The notes under the pieces are model-generated. The model was not told the origin of the DNA. It saw nothing but the letters and a program-made list of their open reading frames with translations, and ran no database searches. This document shows, piece after piece, positions 1 to 11,379 of a stretch of 64,000 bases of DNA (position 1 is the stretch's first letter; each line of letters starts with the position of its first letter). The DNA is from Armillaria gallica (lineage: Eukaryota > Basidiomycota > Agaricomycetes > Agaricales > Physalacriaceae): assembly GCA_037576215.1 (NCBI GenBank), contig JBANDB010000001.1, positions 5,456,001 through 5,520,000 of the forward strand. The letters run 5' to 3'. The position numbers were made by a program, and so were the translations under genes.

Positions 1-2721
1 GAACCAACTGAGGCTTGTTTGAACCTACGGTTATGTTCTTTGGGCTAACCAACTCACCTGCTACCTTCTCATGGATGATGAATGACATTTTTAAGGACCT
101 CATTGCATAGGGAGCAGTAACCATCTACCTCGACGATATTCTCATCATGTCCAAAACCAAAGAAGAACATCGTTGCATCACCTGCAAAGTCTTAAGGGTC
201 CTACAAAAAAAACAAACTATTCCTCAAAGTGGAAAAATATGAGTTCGAAGTACTAGAGACCAAGTACCTAGGAGTCATCATCAGCGAAGGCAGCATCTGC
301 ATGGACCCAGTAAAGGTTAAAGGCATAACAGAGTGGCCAGTCCCAACAAAGAAACAACAACTTCAGTCATTTCTTGGCTTCATGAACTTCTACCAGCAAT
401 TCATCAAAGGATATAGCAAGATCATCAAGCCAATGACTCAATTAACTGGGAACAAGCCATGGAGATGAGGGACAGCACAGCAGGATGCTTTTGACCAACT
501 AAAGAAGCAGCTGGCAGAAGATGTGGTACTAGCAATACCAACAGAGGGAGGCAAGTTCTGTGTGGAAGTGGATGCTAGTGAGGGGGCAATCAGCACAGTT
601 TTGTCCCAAGAACAAGAAGGGAAATGGTGCTCAGTCACATTTTTATCCAAGGTGCTCACTGTTACAGAATGGAATTATGAAATCTATAACATAGAGCTGC
701 TTGCTATCATGCTTGCCCTCAGCAAATGGCGAAATTACTTAATGGGAGCCACTCAAGATTTTAAAATCTGGACCAATCACCAAAACCTTCAGTATTTTCA
801 TAAACCCTAGAAGCTAAATCGCTGCCAAGCACACTGGGTCACCGAACTAGCTGAATACCACTTCACTCTCCATCACAAAGCAGGTGCAGCAAACAAGAAA
901 GCTGACTTGCTTAGCCGAAGGGCAGATCATGAACTAGGCAAGGATGACAACGATGAAGTTGTAGTTCTCAAACCAGAACACTTCTGTGCCATGATCATGC
1001 CCACCATAGAAGAAACACAGAGGAAGATCAAGCATGCCACACACAACCATTGTTCCTGGGACAAGAATGTCCTAGGCTCTCTTAACTATGACCATGGAAT
1101 GGAAATGAGGGAAGGACTGCTGTATTACGATGGAAGGATCTATGTACCATAAGATCATGCACTACAAGGGGAAATTATCACCCAATCTTACAATCACATC
1201 ACAGCAGGACACCCAGGCATTGAAAAGACCAAAGAGCTCATGCTATGGGAATACTGGTGGCCGAAGATGAAGAAGGATATTGAGGACTATGTCTGCGCCT
1301 GCGAAACCTGCCAATGAACTAAATCCAGTACCCAGGCAAAGGCGGCACCTCTCCACCCTAACACCATCCTGTCATGACCATGGACCCACATATCAGTAGA
1401 TATGGTCACTGGCCTGCCTATGTGTTGTGACTACGACATGATCCTCATGATCATCGATTGCTTCTCCAAAGAAATCATTCCCGTTGCATGCTCCACAGAA
1501 CTCTCATCAGAAGGATGGGCAAAGATTCTATGTGATGAAGTATACACTAAGCATGGAATGCCACAGGTCATTATCTCGGATCAAGGCACAGTATTCGTCT
1601 CCAAATTCATGAAGGACCAATATGATCTCCTACAGATTAAAAGCAACACATCAACTGCCTACCACCCTCAGACTGATGGCCAGACTGAACGAGTCAACCA
1701 GGAGGTTGAAAAGTACTTCCGCATTTTTGTCAACCACCTCCAAGACGACTGGGTAGAGTGGCTTTCACTTGCTGCTTTCACACATAACAACTGAACCTAT
1801 TCCTTCACTGGCAAAAGCCCATTTGAAGTCAACTATGGTTTCAACTCTCCCATTCTCCCAGGTGCAAGGACTCAAGCTCCATTCCAAACCCCCACTTCCA
1901 ACACATTTGTCTCGAAAATGCAGGAAATCCATGCTGCTGCCAAACAATCCCTCAAAAAGGTGGCCAATCAGATGAAGGCGCAATACAATAAAAGAAAATG
2001 CCCTGCCATAAATTACAAAATTGGAGACAGGGTCTGGCTCGACATGACCAACCTTCACCTTCCTCATCCAAAGAAAAAGCTCGCAGACAAACGAACAGGC
2101 CCCTTTGAAATCACTGGCAAGAAAGGAGCATCGGCATACACCTTCAAACTCCCAACCAACTGGCACATCCACTCTACATTTAATGAAAACCTCCTCACCC
2201 CATACACACCACCCACATTCTCTAACCAAGAGCAACCTCCACCACTGCCACCAGACCTCATTGATGGCACCGAGCACTACAAAGTCAAAAAGGTCCTTGA
2301 CAGCAGACTTTGCAGAGCCAGGACAAGAAAAGGACAGCCATACCAAACAAAAACTGACTACTTTGTTAAGTGAAAGGGCTACAGACCAGAATCAAACAGT
2401 TGGGTGTGGGAGAAAGACATGGATGCTGATGAGCTTATTGAAAAATTCCTTGCCAAACACATTGATGCCATCATAATAAAATCTATTTGAATAATTGATG
2501 TGAAACCAGACCCCAAGGCCACAGACTACTTCTGGTGGCAATACCTCATTACAACAAAGTTGGATCAGCCACAATGGTATCAAGAGCAAGAATTAATTCA
2601 TCTTCAATCGCTAATCGATGAATTTTGGATTACTCATGACAACCCTTTTGACGATGGATACAGAGGCAAAGCCAGAGGAATGTACAATCCAGACTTCGAC
2701 AATGACTGGAGCAGACTATAA
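1..2721 (+). pseudogene. Ty3/gypsy chromovirus-type pol remnant (RT - RNase H - integrase - chromodomain), 5' end outside window
   Basis: One reading frame can be followed through stop codons over 2.7 kb and encodes the 3' part of a Ty3-type polyprotein. Visible in order: the reverse transcriptase catalytic motif YLDD near 126-137; the RT thumb with FLGFMNFYQQFI (about 370-405); RNase H (about 500-810, EVDASEGAISTVL); an integrase HHCC zinc-binding segment (about 1195-1315, HPGIEKTKEL then CACETC); an integrase core with the D,D(35)E pattern (SVDMVTGLP, IISDQG, TDGQTERVNQE; about 1390-1710); and a chromodomain (about 2270-2460, ending YFVK-stop-KGYRPESNSW). A further tail runs to 2721. Catalytic residues remain, but the frame is broken by stops at 108, 466, 808, 1150, about 1315, about 1374, 1792, 2371 and 2488. 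Nearly all are explained by C-to-T change on one or other strand (CGA, CAA or CAG to stop; TGG to TGA). Chromodomain elements of this group insert into heterochromatin in fungi (known for the family). The copy is dead but recent enough to align easily. Confidence 0.93.
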
Positions 2722-2756
2722 CAGCAGTCAGGACATCTGCCTTAATGAGGGGGTAA

Positions 2757-3060
2757 TGTTACAACTTATTCATTTTCCTTATCATATCTTCAGTGCTTAT
2801 CTTATCTCATCTTATCTGTAGGCACTCGGACTGATCTACATGCAGCTACCGAGCAACTTCTATAGCACTTCATGACTGTCGTTCACTTTACACATGTTCT
2901 CACTTCTTTCTCTCACCAACAACTTATTATTAGACTCTCACTTTTTGTATATAAGTAGTGTAGCTCTCACTGTATAGTCTCCAGCTTCGAGCTAACATTT
3001 ATTCATACCAATCTCTTCACTTAATACTCACCTAGAAATAAGACATTAGTCTTATCTCCT
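2757..3060 (+). repeat. Probable 3' LTR of the Ty3 element (3' end uncertain)
   Basis: The sequence AGGGGGTAATGTTACA lies 36 bases after the end of the polyprotein frame. A purine-rich tract followed by TG is the usual junction between a polypurine tract and a 3' LTR, so the LTR is placed from TG at 2757. It contains a TATA-like TATATAAG at about 2948. The right end is not certain. Homology to the unrelated R1 repeat begins by about 3120, so the LTR probably ends between 3040 and 3080. An alternative end at 3367 (TGTAACA, the exact inverse of the starting TGTTACA) would overlap R1 and is less likely. The 5' LTR is outside the window, so the target duplication cannot be checked. Confidence 0.55.
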
Positions 3061-3079
3061 TTCACCATGAGACTCAACA

Positions 3080-5785
3080 GTGACTGCCCGAACATGAGAC
3101 AGCCATTGTTTACTCTTGATTGGAGGTTGGGTCTAACACTTCGGCCGATGGAAATAGTGAGTGGGCTGGGAAGCCAAAGCATTTCTTGGTTACCAGGTCT
3201 AGAATATGATACTGTCACCTTTGGAGCAGACCTGAAAGCTGAATACAAAGTGTGATCAGTGATCAAGGATTAAGCAGCCATTGAGTGCATGCTTGCGAGC
3301 TACTCTGCTGCTAGGGCGATGATGAACCTAGAGACTCCTGCAAGCAAAAAACACAATACCTGTAACAGCTAGTGTAGTCAAACACAGAATCTGAAGGCAG
3401 GTTCTAGCAAGTCTAGTCTTGCACCTCTGTGTGGTGACTATAGCTTCCTGGTGGTGTAGTGAAGTATTGCTATGCTTTGTTATGATCCTCTGAAGGCTGT
3501 TCAGAGGCTCAAAGTAGGTACATGAACTTTCCTAGAAGGGAAGGGATGTGTAAATGTGGATGTATGCTGAGTGGGGTGACCTAGATGTGGTGCGAACTAT
3601 GTGGTGTCAAAATCCTAGCTGTGGATTTGGTTGGAGAACTCTATGTAAGTTAATGAAGCTGGTGCTCTAGATGTGAGCAAGATTTTGTCCAAGATAAAAT
3701 ATGTGCAAGCAAGATATAGCTCTAAACAATTCTAATATCAAGCAAGTCAGTATCAATCTTGAGTCAAATCACAAGGGCAATGGTAGTGAACTTTCTCTTC
3801 TATGAAAAAGGTAGCTAAGGCCCCAAGGTGTCTAACTCTATAAGAGTTAAGTGGTGTTGTTTCCTAAGTTCAGAAATGGTGGTACTAGATTGTTAGTGGC
3901 TAAAGGGCTTCAATCCTAGCTTCAGATTGCTCTTTAAAGCACACAGGTATGCAAGCAAACTTAAAATGTTGAGGATGCTTCACAAGGGTAACCAGTAAAG
4001 GTTTCCTAGTGAAGTTTTTAGAGCAGAGGTAAGCACGTGAAGTTATAGCTAACTTTTATTAGCAAAAGGAAAGTTCGCTAAGTATTATTTCTCTAATGAA
4101 CAGTAGAGAAGCAATAACTTCAGGTGTGTGTATCGGATCTAGGAGGTGTGTAAGGTAATATACTTGTAGGCAAGTAACTCCCTGGGGTTTTTCTCCTTCC
4201 TCTCTTTTTATACTTTTAGTTAGCTACTTTTATACTATTTTGATAATTACTTGTAGGTAAGCTACATTTGTCCTTGCCCTGTTAATTCGCAACACAAGCA
4301 AACTATTTACTGTGCAATAGAGTATTCTTGTCCTTTCTTTACTAATGCTGAGTTGAGATCTGTTAGAAGCTGTGCAAAGTAAACAGCCTTGGTAAGGCTT
4401 GAACTGCTGCTGACTGTAGTGAATTATAATAGTTCGCTAACTTGTCATTAGAGTTGCATAACAGGATTCAAGTCTTTTACAGCTATTCCAAATGATCTGG
4501 AAAGTCTGGGATGAGGATTCAGAATGATTTTGGAATGGGTTTAATAGGATTCATGATCAAAGAGCCTGGCAATCATGGCTAAGCTTTGATATAGAGGTTC
4601 AGAAGGGGCAGAATATTGCTAGATCATTATAGATCTGCAAATTTATGAGTGTACAGAGCCTGGAGGCTCATCAGCAAGCAACATTGACATCGCTTAGCTC
4701 TTTGAGACTACTAAAAAGAGGAACGAGTGGCACACTGCTTAGAGCACTGTGCCAACTTGGACTAGGAATATCCAGCCAAAAAAAAAGTAAATTACTAAAA
4801 ATCCATTTGTAACAATCAATCTTTTATAGTATAAGTAGCATAGATTTTCATGTATTAAGCCAAGCTACCTACCCCCCATGTAATGTAATAAAGTTTCAGT
4901 TTGGATCTGGACTTGTTGCACTGCATAAGAGTTAGTAACTTCGAGCCTTGGCTATAATGCAAGTTTAGTGAGCTCACAGAAAAATTGAATAAGAGAGAAA
5001 TTTTGGATACAAACTTTGGTTTACTTGAGATAAGAGAGAGATTCAGAAGCAGTGACACTGCGCCGGTCTCAAGAAGTTTACTTGGTTACATCTGAGAGAA
5101 AGCTCTGTTCCTTTTCTGAGTCAGTGTAAGAAAGAGAAATTGTATTGTGCCAGCCTTTGTGTAGGTCTAGAAGTAGTTGCAAGGGAATCAGCCAGATTGA
5201 GCTGTTCTAGCAGTTGCATGAAGTGTGACAGGTGTGTGCAGTTGGACCTCACAGCACTGTTGTTAGAGTGAGCACACTGTATGTGAGGACTTGTGGGGAC
5301 AGTTTTGAGAATAATTGAGATTTGAGTGGGAGTGCTGAGGGCCTCTATCATGACGAGTTTGGAAGTCAGATTTAGCAACTAAGAGAAAGGCAGTGTCACA
5401 TGCAGATTAGATCTTGTAGTGGGTCATACTTAGTGAGCTCACTGACTGAATTTGGTCATTTTGTGGATCTGCGTATCTATGTGTTTTGTCTTTTGAAATA
5501 TCCTTTGCCTTGAGGGTTGTATGGTTCACTGTGCTCTCTTGTAAAAAGCTCCAAAGAGATAGAGAATTTGAGGTTGGCTTGATAATACTACATGGTTTTG
5601 TGTATCGTTCTAGCAAGCTCGCTGAGATACTTTGAGATACTGTCAGCACGCAAGTGGAATTAAAATCCTTGCTCCCCTCTGCACTTAAGGAGATCATGTG
5701 TGTGTGTGTGTTTTGTGAGATTGAGTGTAGGTTTTGTATGTGTTCACACTAGGCCATGCTCAGTTTCACGAGTGCCTTCGGTGGT
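3080..5785 (+). repeat. Dispersed repeat R1, copy A (longest copy)
   Basis: This 2.7-kb block has no intact gene. Its reverse complement matches 55521-58110 (copy C) and part of 43861-45590 (copy B). Matching stretches are 3120-3310 with about 57880-58080, 4680-5390 with 57180-57880, and 5390-5785 with 55535-55905. Copy C lacks most of 3310-4680. A decayed protein-like reading of 3150-3310 is shared with copy C (motif EYDTVTFGADLKAEY), so R1 may include a coding remnant. Because B and C flank a gag-pol region in the same orientation, R1 is read here as the long LTR (or LTR plus adjacent sequence) of that element; copy A lies in the opposite orientation. A (TG)n microsatellite sits at 5698-5712. 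Copy A keeps the unoccupied version of the site where an hAT-type element entered copy C. Confidence 0.7.
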
Positions 5786-6940
5786 CTAAGCTAACCTTAG
5801 TTTTCCAATGTCTTCATTGGGATGTCATGATGTCATGTATTCAAAACATTGTCTCTTCATTGTCTCACTGTCAGCTTCTACCTCTTCTCCCACTCTCACC
5901 TGTGTCACAGACAAGATCTTTTGGGTCAGTGTAATTGCGGTATATTCTTTTCTCGGCTGTTGATTGTCTGGTTTAATAGGAAAACTGTACCAATTTCTTA
6001 CATCTGCCTTTTGTTATGCTCCTCTCTGCAATCAAATATCAGGTGGGTCTCTCAATACTGTATTGTTTCAAGCAGCTTATTAGGTTTGATGATGCAGCTG
6101 TATTACAGTGTGACTTCATCAACAGCCTTTGTGTCTCTGAAGAGCAGCTGAAAACCTTGACATGTTCTCCTGGATGGTCAAACACATTGTGAGTTATCTC
6201 ATCTGTTGTAGGTTCAGCATCTGATGCCAGAATGGAAGTCTTAACTTGTCCTTCCACATCCAATTGTCACTCAGCAACTATGCTCTGTGTACCCATCTGT
6301 TAAGAATATACCTACTTCGAGTAGAGTATTGATTTCTAAGTATGCAACAGTGACAGTATGTAGTAGGTGAGTTTGAGAATGAAACAGGGTTCAATCTACA
6401 TAGAAGGTTCTGACTGAGATATTAGCAAGCACTAGGCATAGCCAAGAGTTCTGAAAAGTGCTTGGCATATTTGGTAAATGAGAGGATCAGCAAGCACTTG
6501 GTGTAACTGACTTTATCACTCAGGTTCAGACTAAGTCATAGGGTATTGAAGGAAAGGAAAAGAAAAGAAAAGAAACTGCAAGAAATTTCTACAGCATATA
6601 TGATGATTAATACTGTGAATAGTTGGTAAGTATTGATTAATGTCATATGCCTGATATCCATAACACCATCTGTCTTACTGCTTAGCAGTGTATATAAGTG
6701 AAATATGTCTTTCATGCTATGTAAAATGCCATGCACTGTCACTCATTTACTGGACACTGATGACTGTCCTGCCAATGATGACACTGAATATTCTCCTGGT
6801 GATTTTTCAGTATATTACAATCTGTTGTACCATCCCAAGATGTATCCTGACATCTTTTTTTTTCCATTTTTGGTTTGTAGATGGCTTCTGTCTTATTCAT
6901 TCATTACCTTACCTTACTGACTTATAGTAGATACATTCTA
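5786..6940. other. Unassigned AT-rich, CpG-poor DNA
   Basis: No gene, repeat terminus or RNA is recognised with confidence. Short open frames occur on both strands. A possible exon-like stretch lies at about 6735-6850 (reading PANDDTEYSPGDFSVYYNLL), but it matches no family I know and no intron-exon structure around it can be defended. Composition is like the neighbouring transposon relics (CG very rare). It separates R1 copy A from the first PRODH fragment and has no counterpart elsewhere in the window that I could find. Confidence 0.4.
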
Positions 6941-7032
6941 TTTTGTCCTTACAGTCCAATCCTCCCCATGCCTGTCTTGTCTTGCTTGCTCACCACCATG
7001 TCCTCCCAAGAATTCCTGGTCCACTGCTCAAC

Positions 7033-8129
7033 ATGGCAAAGTGTGTAGAAGGAGAGAAGGAAGTTGTGAGCTTAGATGATGAAGTTATGGAGAGGCCAAC
7101 TATCAGACAGCTTTTGGTGACTGCTGTATACCTGTGCATGATTAGATGACAGTGAACTAGCATTATCCTCCTTTTAGGTATGAGTGATGCTTTGATGAAT
7201 TACTTGGTGAGAAGAATTGGGGAAGAACACAGTTGAGTACTCTCATGATCATCAAGTGAGTGTAATTTCCTATTTTTATATGTCACCAGGCTTAAATACT
7301 CAATTTGCTCAGATATTAGACCTGTGACTGGTCCCTATACATGAGCAAGCGTCAAAGTAGGGGACCTGTACAGCTGACTTTGAATTCCCTTTGATGTGTT
7401 TAGGGATTTGCCAAATCTTAAAAAGGTCAGAATGCAGATACCATATTTGGATTTTGATAGTGCACTGCAACAGCGACAATGCATTTCTGAGCAACTTCTT
7501 AACTTACAAGTGTTGTTCATCTTCTTCTAAGTATACATTCACCTCTCACTACTGATAACATCATGTATTGCTGCTGAAATGATCCATAAAGTTTAAAAGA
7601 TCATTTAACAAGTACTGGTTTTGAATGTTGATGCCTAACATATCACTTATTACAATGGTCCAAATAGCATGTCATTGGGGCAGGTATTGTAAAATATGAT
7701 GAAAGCACAATTTTTCAAAGGAATCCATAAAGCACTCATGCCAAAATGCGTTGTTGCTGTTGCAGTCATGGTGCACCACTAAAACCCAAATATGGTATCT
7801 GCATTCTGACCTTTTTAGGATTCAGCAAATCCCTAAATGTATCAAAGGAAATTCAAAGTCAGATTTACAGGTCCCTACCATCAATGCTTGCTCATGTAGG
7901 GACCAGTCACAGGTTTACTCAGATATGTTCCATATGGTGCATTGTCAGAGGTATGCAATGTTGTTTATGTGTCAACTACCTATTCATCGGCAACCCATCT
8001 AGGTGATGCTTTATCTATCATGGCAGGTGATTGAGAATCTTTGAAAACAAGTCAGTCTTTGGAGATGGGCAGGCATTTGAAGAGAGGCAAAGAGTGAGAT
8101 TACAAATTTGGAAGTGTATATTTGAGTAA
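7033..8129 (+). pseudogene. Proline dehydrogenase, 3' fragment (PRODH copy 1)
   Basis: Aligns with the last four exons of the better copy at 23287-25340. Visible pieces are the end of exon 5 (7033-7112, LDDEVMERPTI), exon 6 (7178-7255, starting GMSDAL), exon 7 (about 7926-7950, YVPYGALSE, a PRODH family motif), and a decayed exon 8 ending at the TAA at 8127-8129. Exons 1-4 are missing. Intron 6 is interrupted by a 601-bp transposon (7317-7917), and exon 8 has premature stops. Where copy 2 has CG (for example TACGCGATG near 25172), this copy has TA/TG/CA (TATGCAATG near 7953), as expected from methylated-C deamination. Non-functional. It lies directly upstream of, and convergent with, copy 1 of gene X, the same order as copies 2 and 4. 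Confidence 0.85.
7317..7917. mobile_element. Non-autonomous Mutator-like element (MULE-type MITE), 601 bp
   Basis: The ends are long imperfect inverted repeats: 7317 to about 7487 matches the reverse complement of about 7742-7917 (roughly 170 bases each; outermost bases TAGACCTGTGACTGGTCCCT on the left, TAAACCTGTGACTGGTCCCT on the inverted right). The element is flanked by a perfect 9-bp direct repeat CTCAGATAT (7308-7316 and 7918-7926). The paralogous unoccupied site is visible in PRODH copy 2 at about 25137-25146 (CGCTCAGATATG). Long terminal inverted repeats plus a 9-bp target duplication are characteristic of the Mutator superfamily. No transposase is present; the interior is about 255 bases. 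It sits at the 3' end of PRODH intron 6 and separates the acceptor from the rest of the intron. Confidence 0.9.
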
Positions 8130-8214
8130 GTCTATCAGTACCAGATTTGGGTGGAGTAAAGTAGTGGTCAGCATGATATATAACCTGTTTCCTCTTAACA
8201 TGATAGATGAATGT

Positions 8215-11200
8215 ATTACCTATAAAAGAAGAATAATATTAAGTGCAATGAGTACCATGATAAGCTGATTCTATGCATGAGAGGCTGGCAGCTCTTTCTC
8301 AGCCAAAATATGTGTAACACACCCATAGTCATAATCAAAGGCCAGCAAGTACCATTCTATCACTCTGGTATTCTGTGCACTTTTTTTTTAGCAGGGTGCA
8401 TGAGCATAAGATAATCATCACTTACCTCTGGTAAACTCATCAAATAGATTCTCAAAGATCTCTATGTGAGGGAGATCAAAATACTTGCAAATATCTGCAC
8501 CCTCAAGTGCAGAATCAAACCCACACATGGTGTTTATCTCAACAATTGTTGAAAGTGCTTTTTTTGGTATGCGGTGCTGGCATATGACAACATGCATCTC
8601 GACTTCTATTCCAAAAAGAGCTTTCACTTCTTTGACAGATATTTCATTGGATAGATCCAGGTCACAGAACCAATGAATGACAGGCCAGGAAGTTATGTTG
8701 GATTGTGGATCAAGATGGGGTTCACAGATTGTTAGTGAGAGAGCAAATGAATATTCACTGTCTGCCATAAATGTGTCCAGTAACTGAAAGGGGTTATAAC
8801 ATGGTGTTATTTTGAGGCAAAAATCCACATATTTGCATACTAGACAATTGATCAGTATATTTATAAGTTTTTCTGATGTGCTACACCAACCTGCAGCATA
8901 TTTAGTGTTGTGTACCCTATAATCAATGTCCCTTAGGTTCTGAGAAGAGGACAATGACAGCCATGAAGCTTGTGCAAATAATAAGTACACCATCTGCTGT
9001 GATTGTGTATAATATTCGGGTGTCCAAAGGGTCTGGGGGGATATCACAAGATAATGTTCTTGAAAGACAGGCAAGTAATGAATGGTAAATGATTTACTGA
9101 ACAGGTGGAGTTAGCAGAGAGTACACACAAATATTCACATTAAGCACACCTGCACATTGGAAACCACACTAAATCATTATTATCTTTCCATCCCACAGCC
9201 CATTCAATTGGCCCAACTGGTATCTTGCCAACTACTAAAGAGTTCTCTGACACCATTGGCTCTGTTGATGTAGATGCTATGCTGCCTGGGCCATAGGGGC
9301 ATTGAAGTCCAGAGTATCTGACCACATCATTGTTGCCTATGAGATGAAGGATGTTGTAAATCTCTAAAAGATGGTTTTTCTCTGCTAAACTATGATGCAT
9401 CAGCCAGTTCCACTTCCTGATGATAGAAGAGAAGAATGCATGTTGAGTCCTCTCAGGTGTTGAGAATGACACTCTAGGACATACTTTACCATCCTGAAAT
9501 ATCTGCATCACATAGCAGCCAAGATCATATTGAAATGAGGGTTGTGTGACTATGATTCAGCCTTGTTCATTGATATATATGTTGCTGAGGTCTCCATCCT
9601 TCAAAGTAGTTGTTAGTTCATAGATGTATTCTTGAGGCATCACTTACAAACACACCATTGGCCCAACCTTGAGGAGATTTGTGGTAAAGCCTACCAAGAT
9701 AATCTGAGGTTGACTAATTTGACTATTCAAGACCAACATGCAAACAATCAGACACTGCAGCACCTCTAAATCATTGAACTATGGAAAGCATATAATTTAA
9801 GTGTAATATATAGTATATTTTGGAGCAACACACCAACTGAAAATTGAATTGAAGCAACTGAACTGCAGTCAATGACTTGCAATAGTTGTGGATTGAGGAT
9901 CGTGTGGTACCTCCTGACAAGAATAAGCTCAGAAATATCAAATAAATCATGATCATTGTTACCATGAAATACAATTGCAGGAAAATCTGGAGATCTGCAT
10001 ACACCATATATTTGGGCAATATGTGGGTGCCATCTACAAGGTTGCACAAGATGAATATTGTGTGAACACTATCAGAAAACATTGCAGTCATACTCAAGAT
10101 TTGTCAGTGTATTAACATCTGTATGAAATTGCTAGAGGGCATCTAAGCATCAAGGATGAGACAGAGCTGGAAGACTCACTTTAATGACATCTGAGTCTCT
10201 GTTGTGGCCCTTGTGGGAATGATATGCGTACAAGTTTAGATTCATAACTGTTCTCAACTTGTGCCTTATATTCATCAAACATTGGGAACCTGTTCCAAGT
10301 GTTATGGTGATGTGAAGGAGCAAGGTCTTCTTTCACATATATCTCCCAGCGCCGGAGATCTCGAAACTGTAATAATACAATGATCAGTTGGTAGGTCCCT
10401 CATATAAGAAGATCAAAGTCCACATGCTTTATCAGAATCCTGTTCCTTTGATGCTTGGACAACTGTAATAAGCTCATCAGCTTTCTGGCTCTGTGAGACA
10501 CCCCACATGTGTATCTCTTTGCATATCCTGTCTGTGTTCTTGTCGGTATGCTTTTGTGACATCTTAATGACACTAGTAAGAGTGTCTGTATTGGTCCTTA
10601 ATCCATCTTGGATGTCTGAAATAAGGAGACCTGATTTGATGGCTATGTGAATCTATTGACCAGCCTGGGTAAGCACATATTGGTAAAGGTCTTAAAACAC
10701 ACCAGAAAATCTTCCTTGATCACATGTACACGTTCCTGATACCCCTTGATAGCATCGGAAACACTCTTCGTCTTCAACAAACGTTTGATCCCACGGGACT
10801 TGCGCCGGGTGCTGTTCAATTCAAAAGTCAAGTCCGTTAAATATCTATGAGAAATGCTTCATTGAGCAAGGCTTCAAACCCATTTTGCGTTTACTCACCT
10901 TCCAAGCTCTTCGCAAACATCGCGAAAACGAAGAGCACTACTCTCTCCGTGTTCTTTAACGGTATTCTGAACCATCTCAATTGTCTTCCCTATACTGTCC
11001 GCCAAATCTAGGAGATCCTCGTTGTTCTTCCCAGCTTTCTGCGAGGCGAATCCCGGTTAACGACAATGCAACGCGTAGCGGGGGCTTTTTCACATACTTC
11101 AATAGCCTCCAGCACTACTACAGCACATCCACAAAGGCCTTTGATGTACGGAAATGGCGCCAATTCGCCTGCGGCTGCGCCAAGCTTAGCTGCCTGAATC

Positions 11201-11229
11201 CAGGGTTCCAGATTAGATGTACGAGTCAT
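8215..11229 (-). pseudogene. Gene X copy 1: predicted helical-bundle / coiled-coil / C-terminal membrane protein, decayed
   Basis: Reads on the minus strand from ATG at 11227-11229 (MTRTSNLEPWIQAAKLGAAA). The exons are recognisable by alignment with copies at 25405-28431 and 61561-64000: an N-terminal helical segment (11229 to about 10700, including GKNNEDLLDLADSIGKTIE), a linker, a piece with CRSPDFPAIVFHG (about 9970-10010), a piece at 9140-9511, and the large 3' exon 9074-8418 carrying CGFDSALEGADICKYFDLP. The hydrophobic C-terminal tail survives only as a broken reading near 8215-8290. Several stops and frameshifts are present. The exons from about 8300 to 10600 are almost CpG-free, while those from 10640 upward keep many CpGs, so the change of composition falls inside this gene. 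Family not identified. Confidence 0.65.
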
Positions 11230-11379
11230 GGTGAAAGGATATTCGTTGTCGAGAAAGCAAGAGAAAAGAGATAGGTACTTGGTTATGGTGCTGTGAAAGG
11301 ATGGTGAAGATGGTAAGAGGGCAAGCAGCGTTTTCACAGGACGCTTATTTGATGGTCTTCGTTTTCTCACACGCATGAT

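Noticed and set aside
1765..2346. 193-codon minus-strand open frame over the Ty3 integrase
   Set aside because: Antisense shadow of the integrase/chromodomain frame; no motif.
3361..3367. TGTAACA as the 3' end of the first Ty3 LTR (perfect inverse of TGTTACA at 2757)
   Set aside because: Homology to R1 copy C covers 3120-3310, so the LTR would have to contain R1 sequence; a coincidental 7-mer is more likely.
5698..5712. (TG)n run as a telomere-like repeat
   Set aside because: Short simple repeat inside R1; the fungal telomere unit TTAGGG is not present.
10643..11376. Plus-strand frame 10981-11274 as a gene
   Set aside because: It is the antisense of the N-terminal exons of gene X copy 1, whose minus-strand frame is conserved in copy 2.
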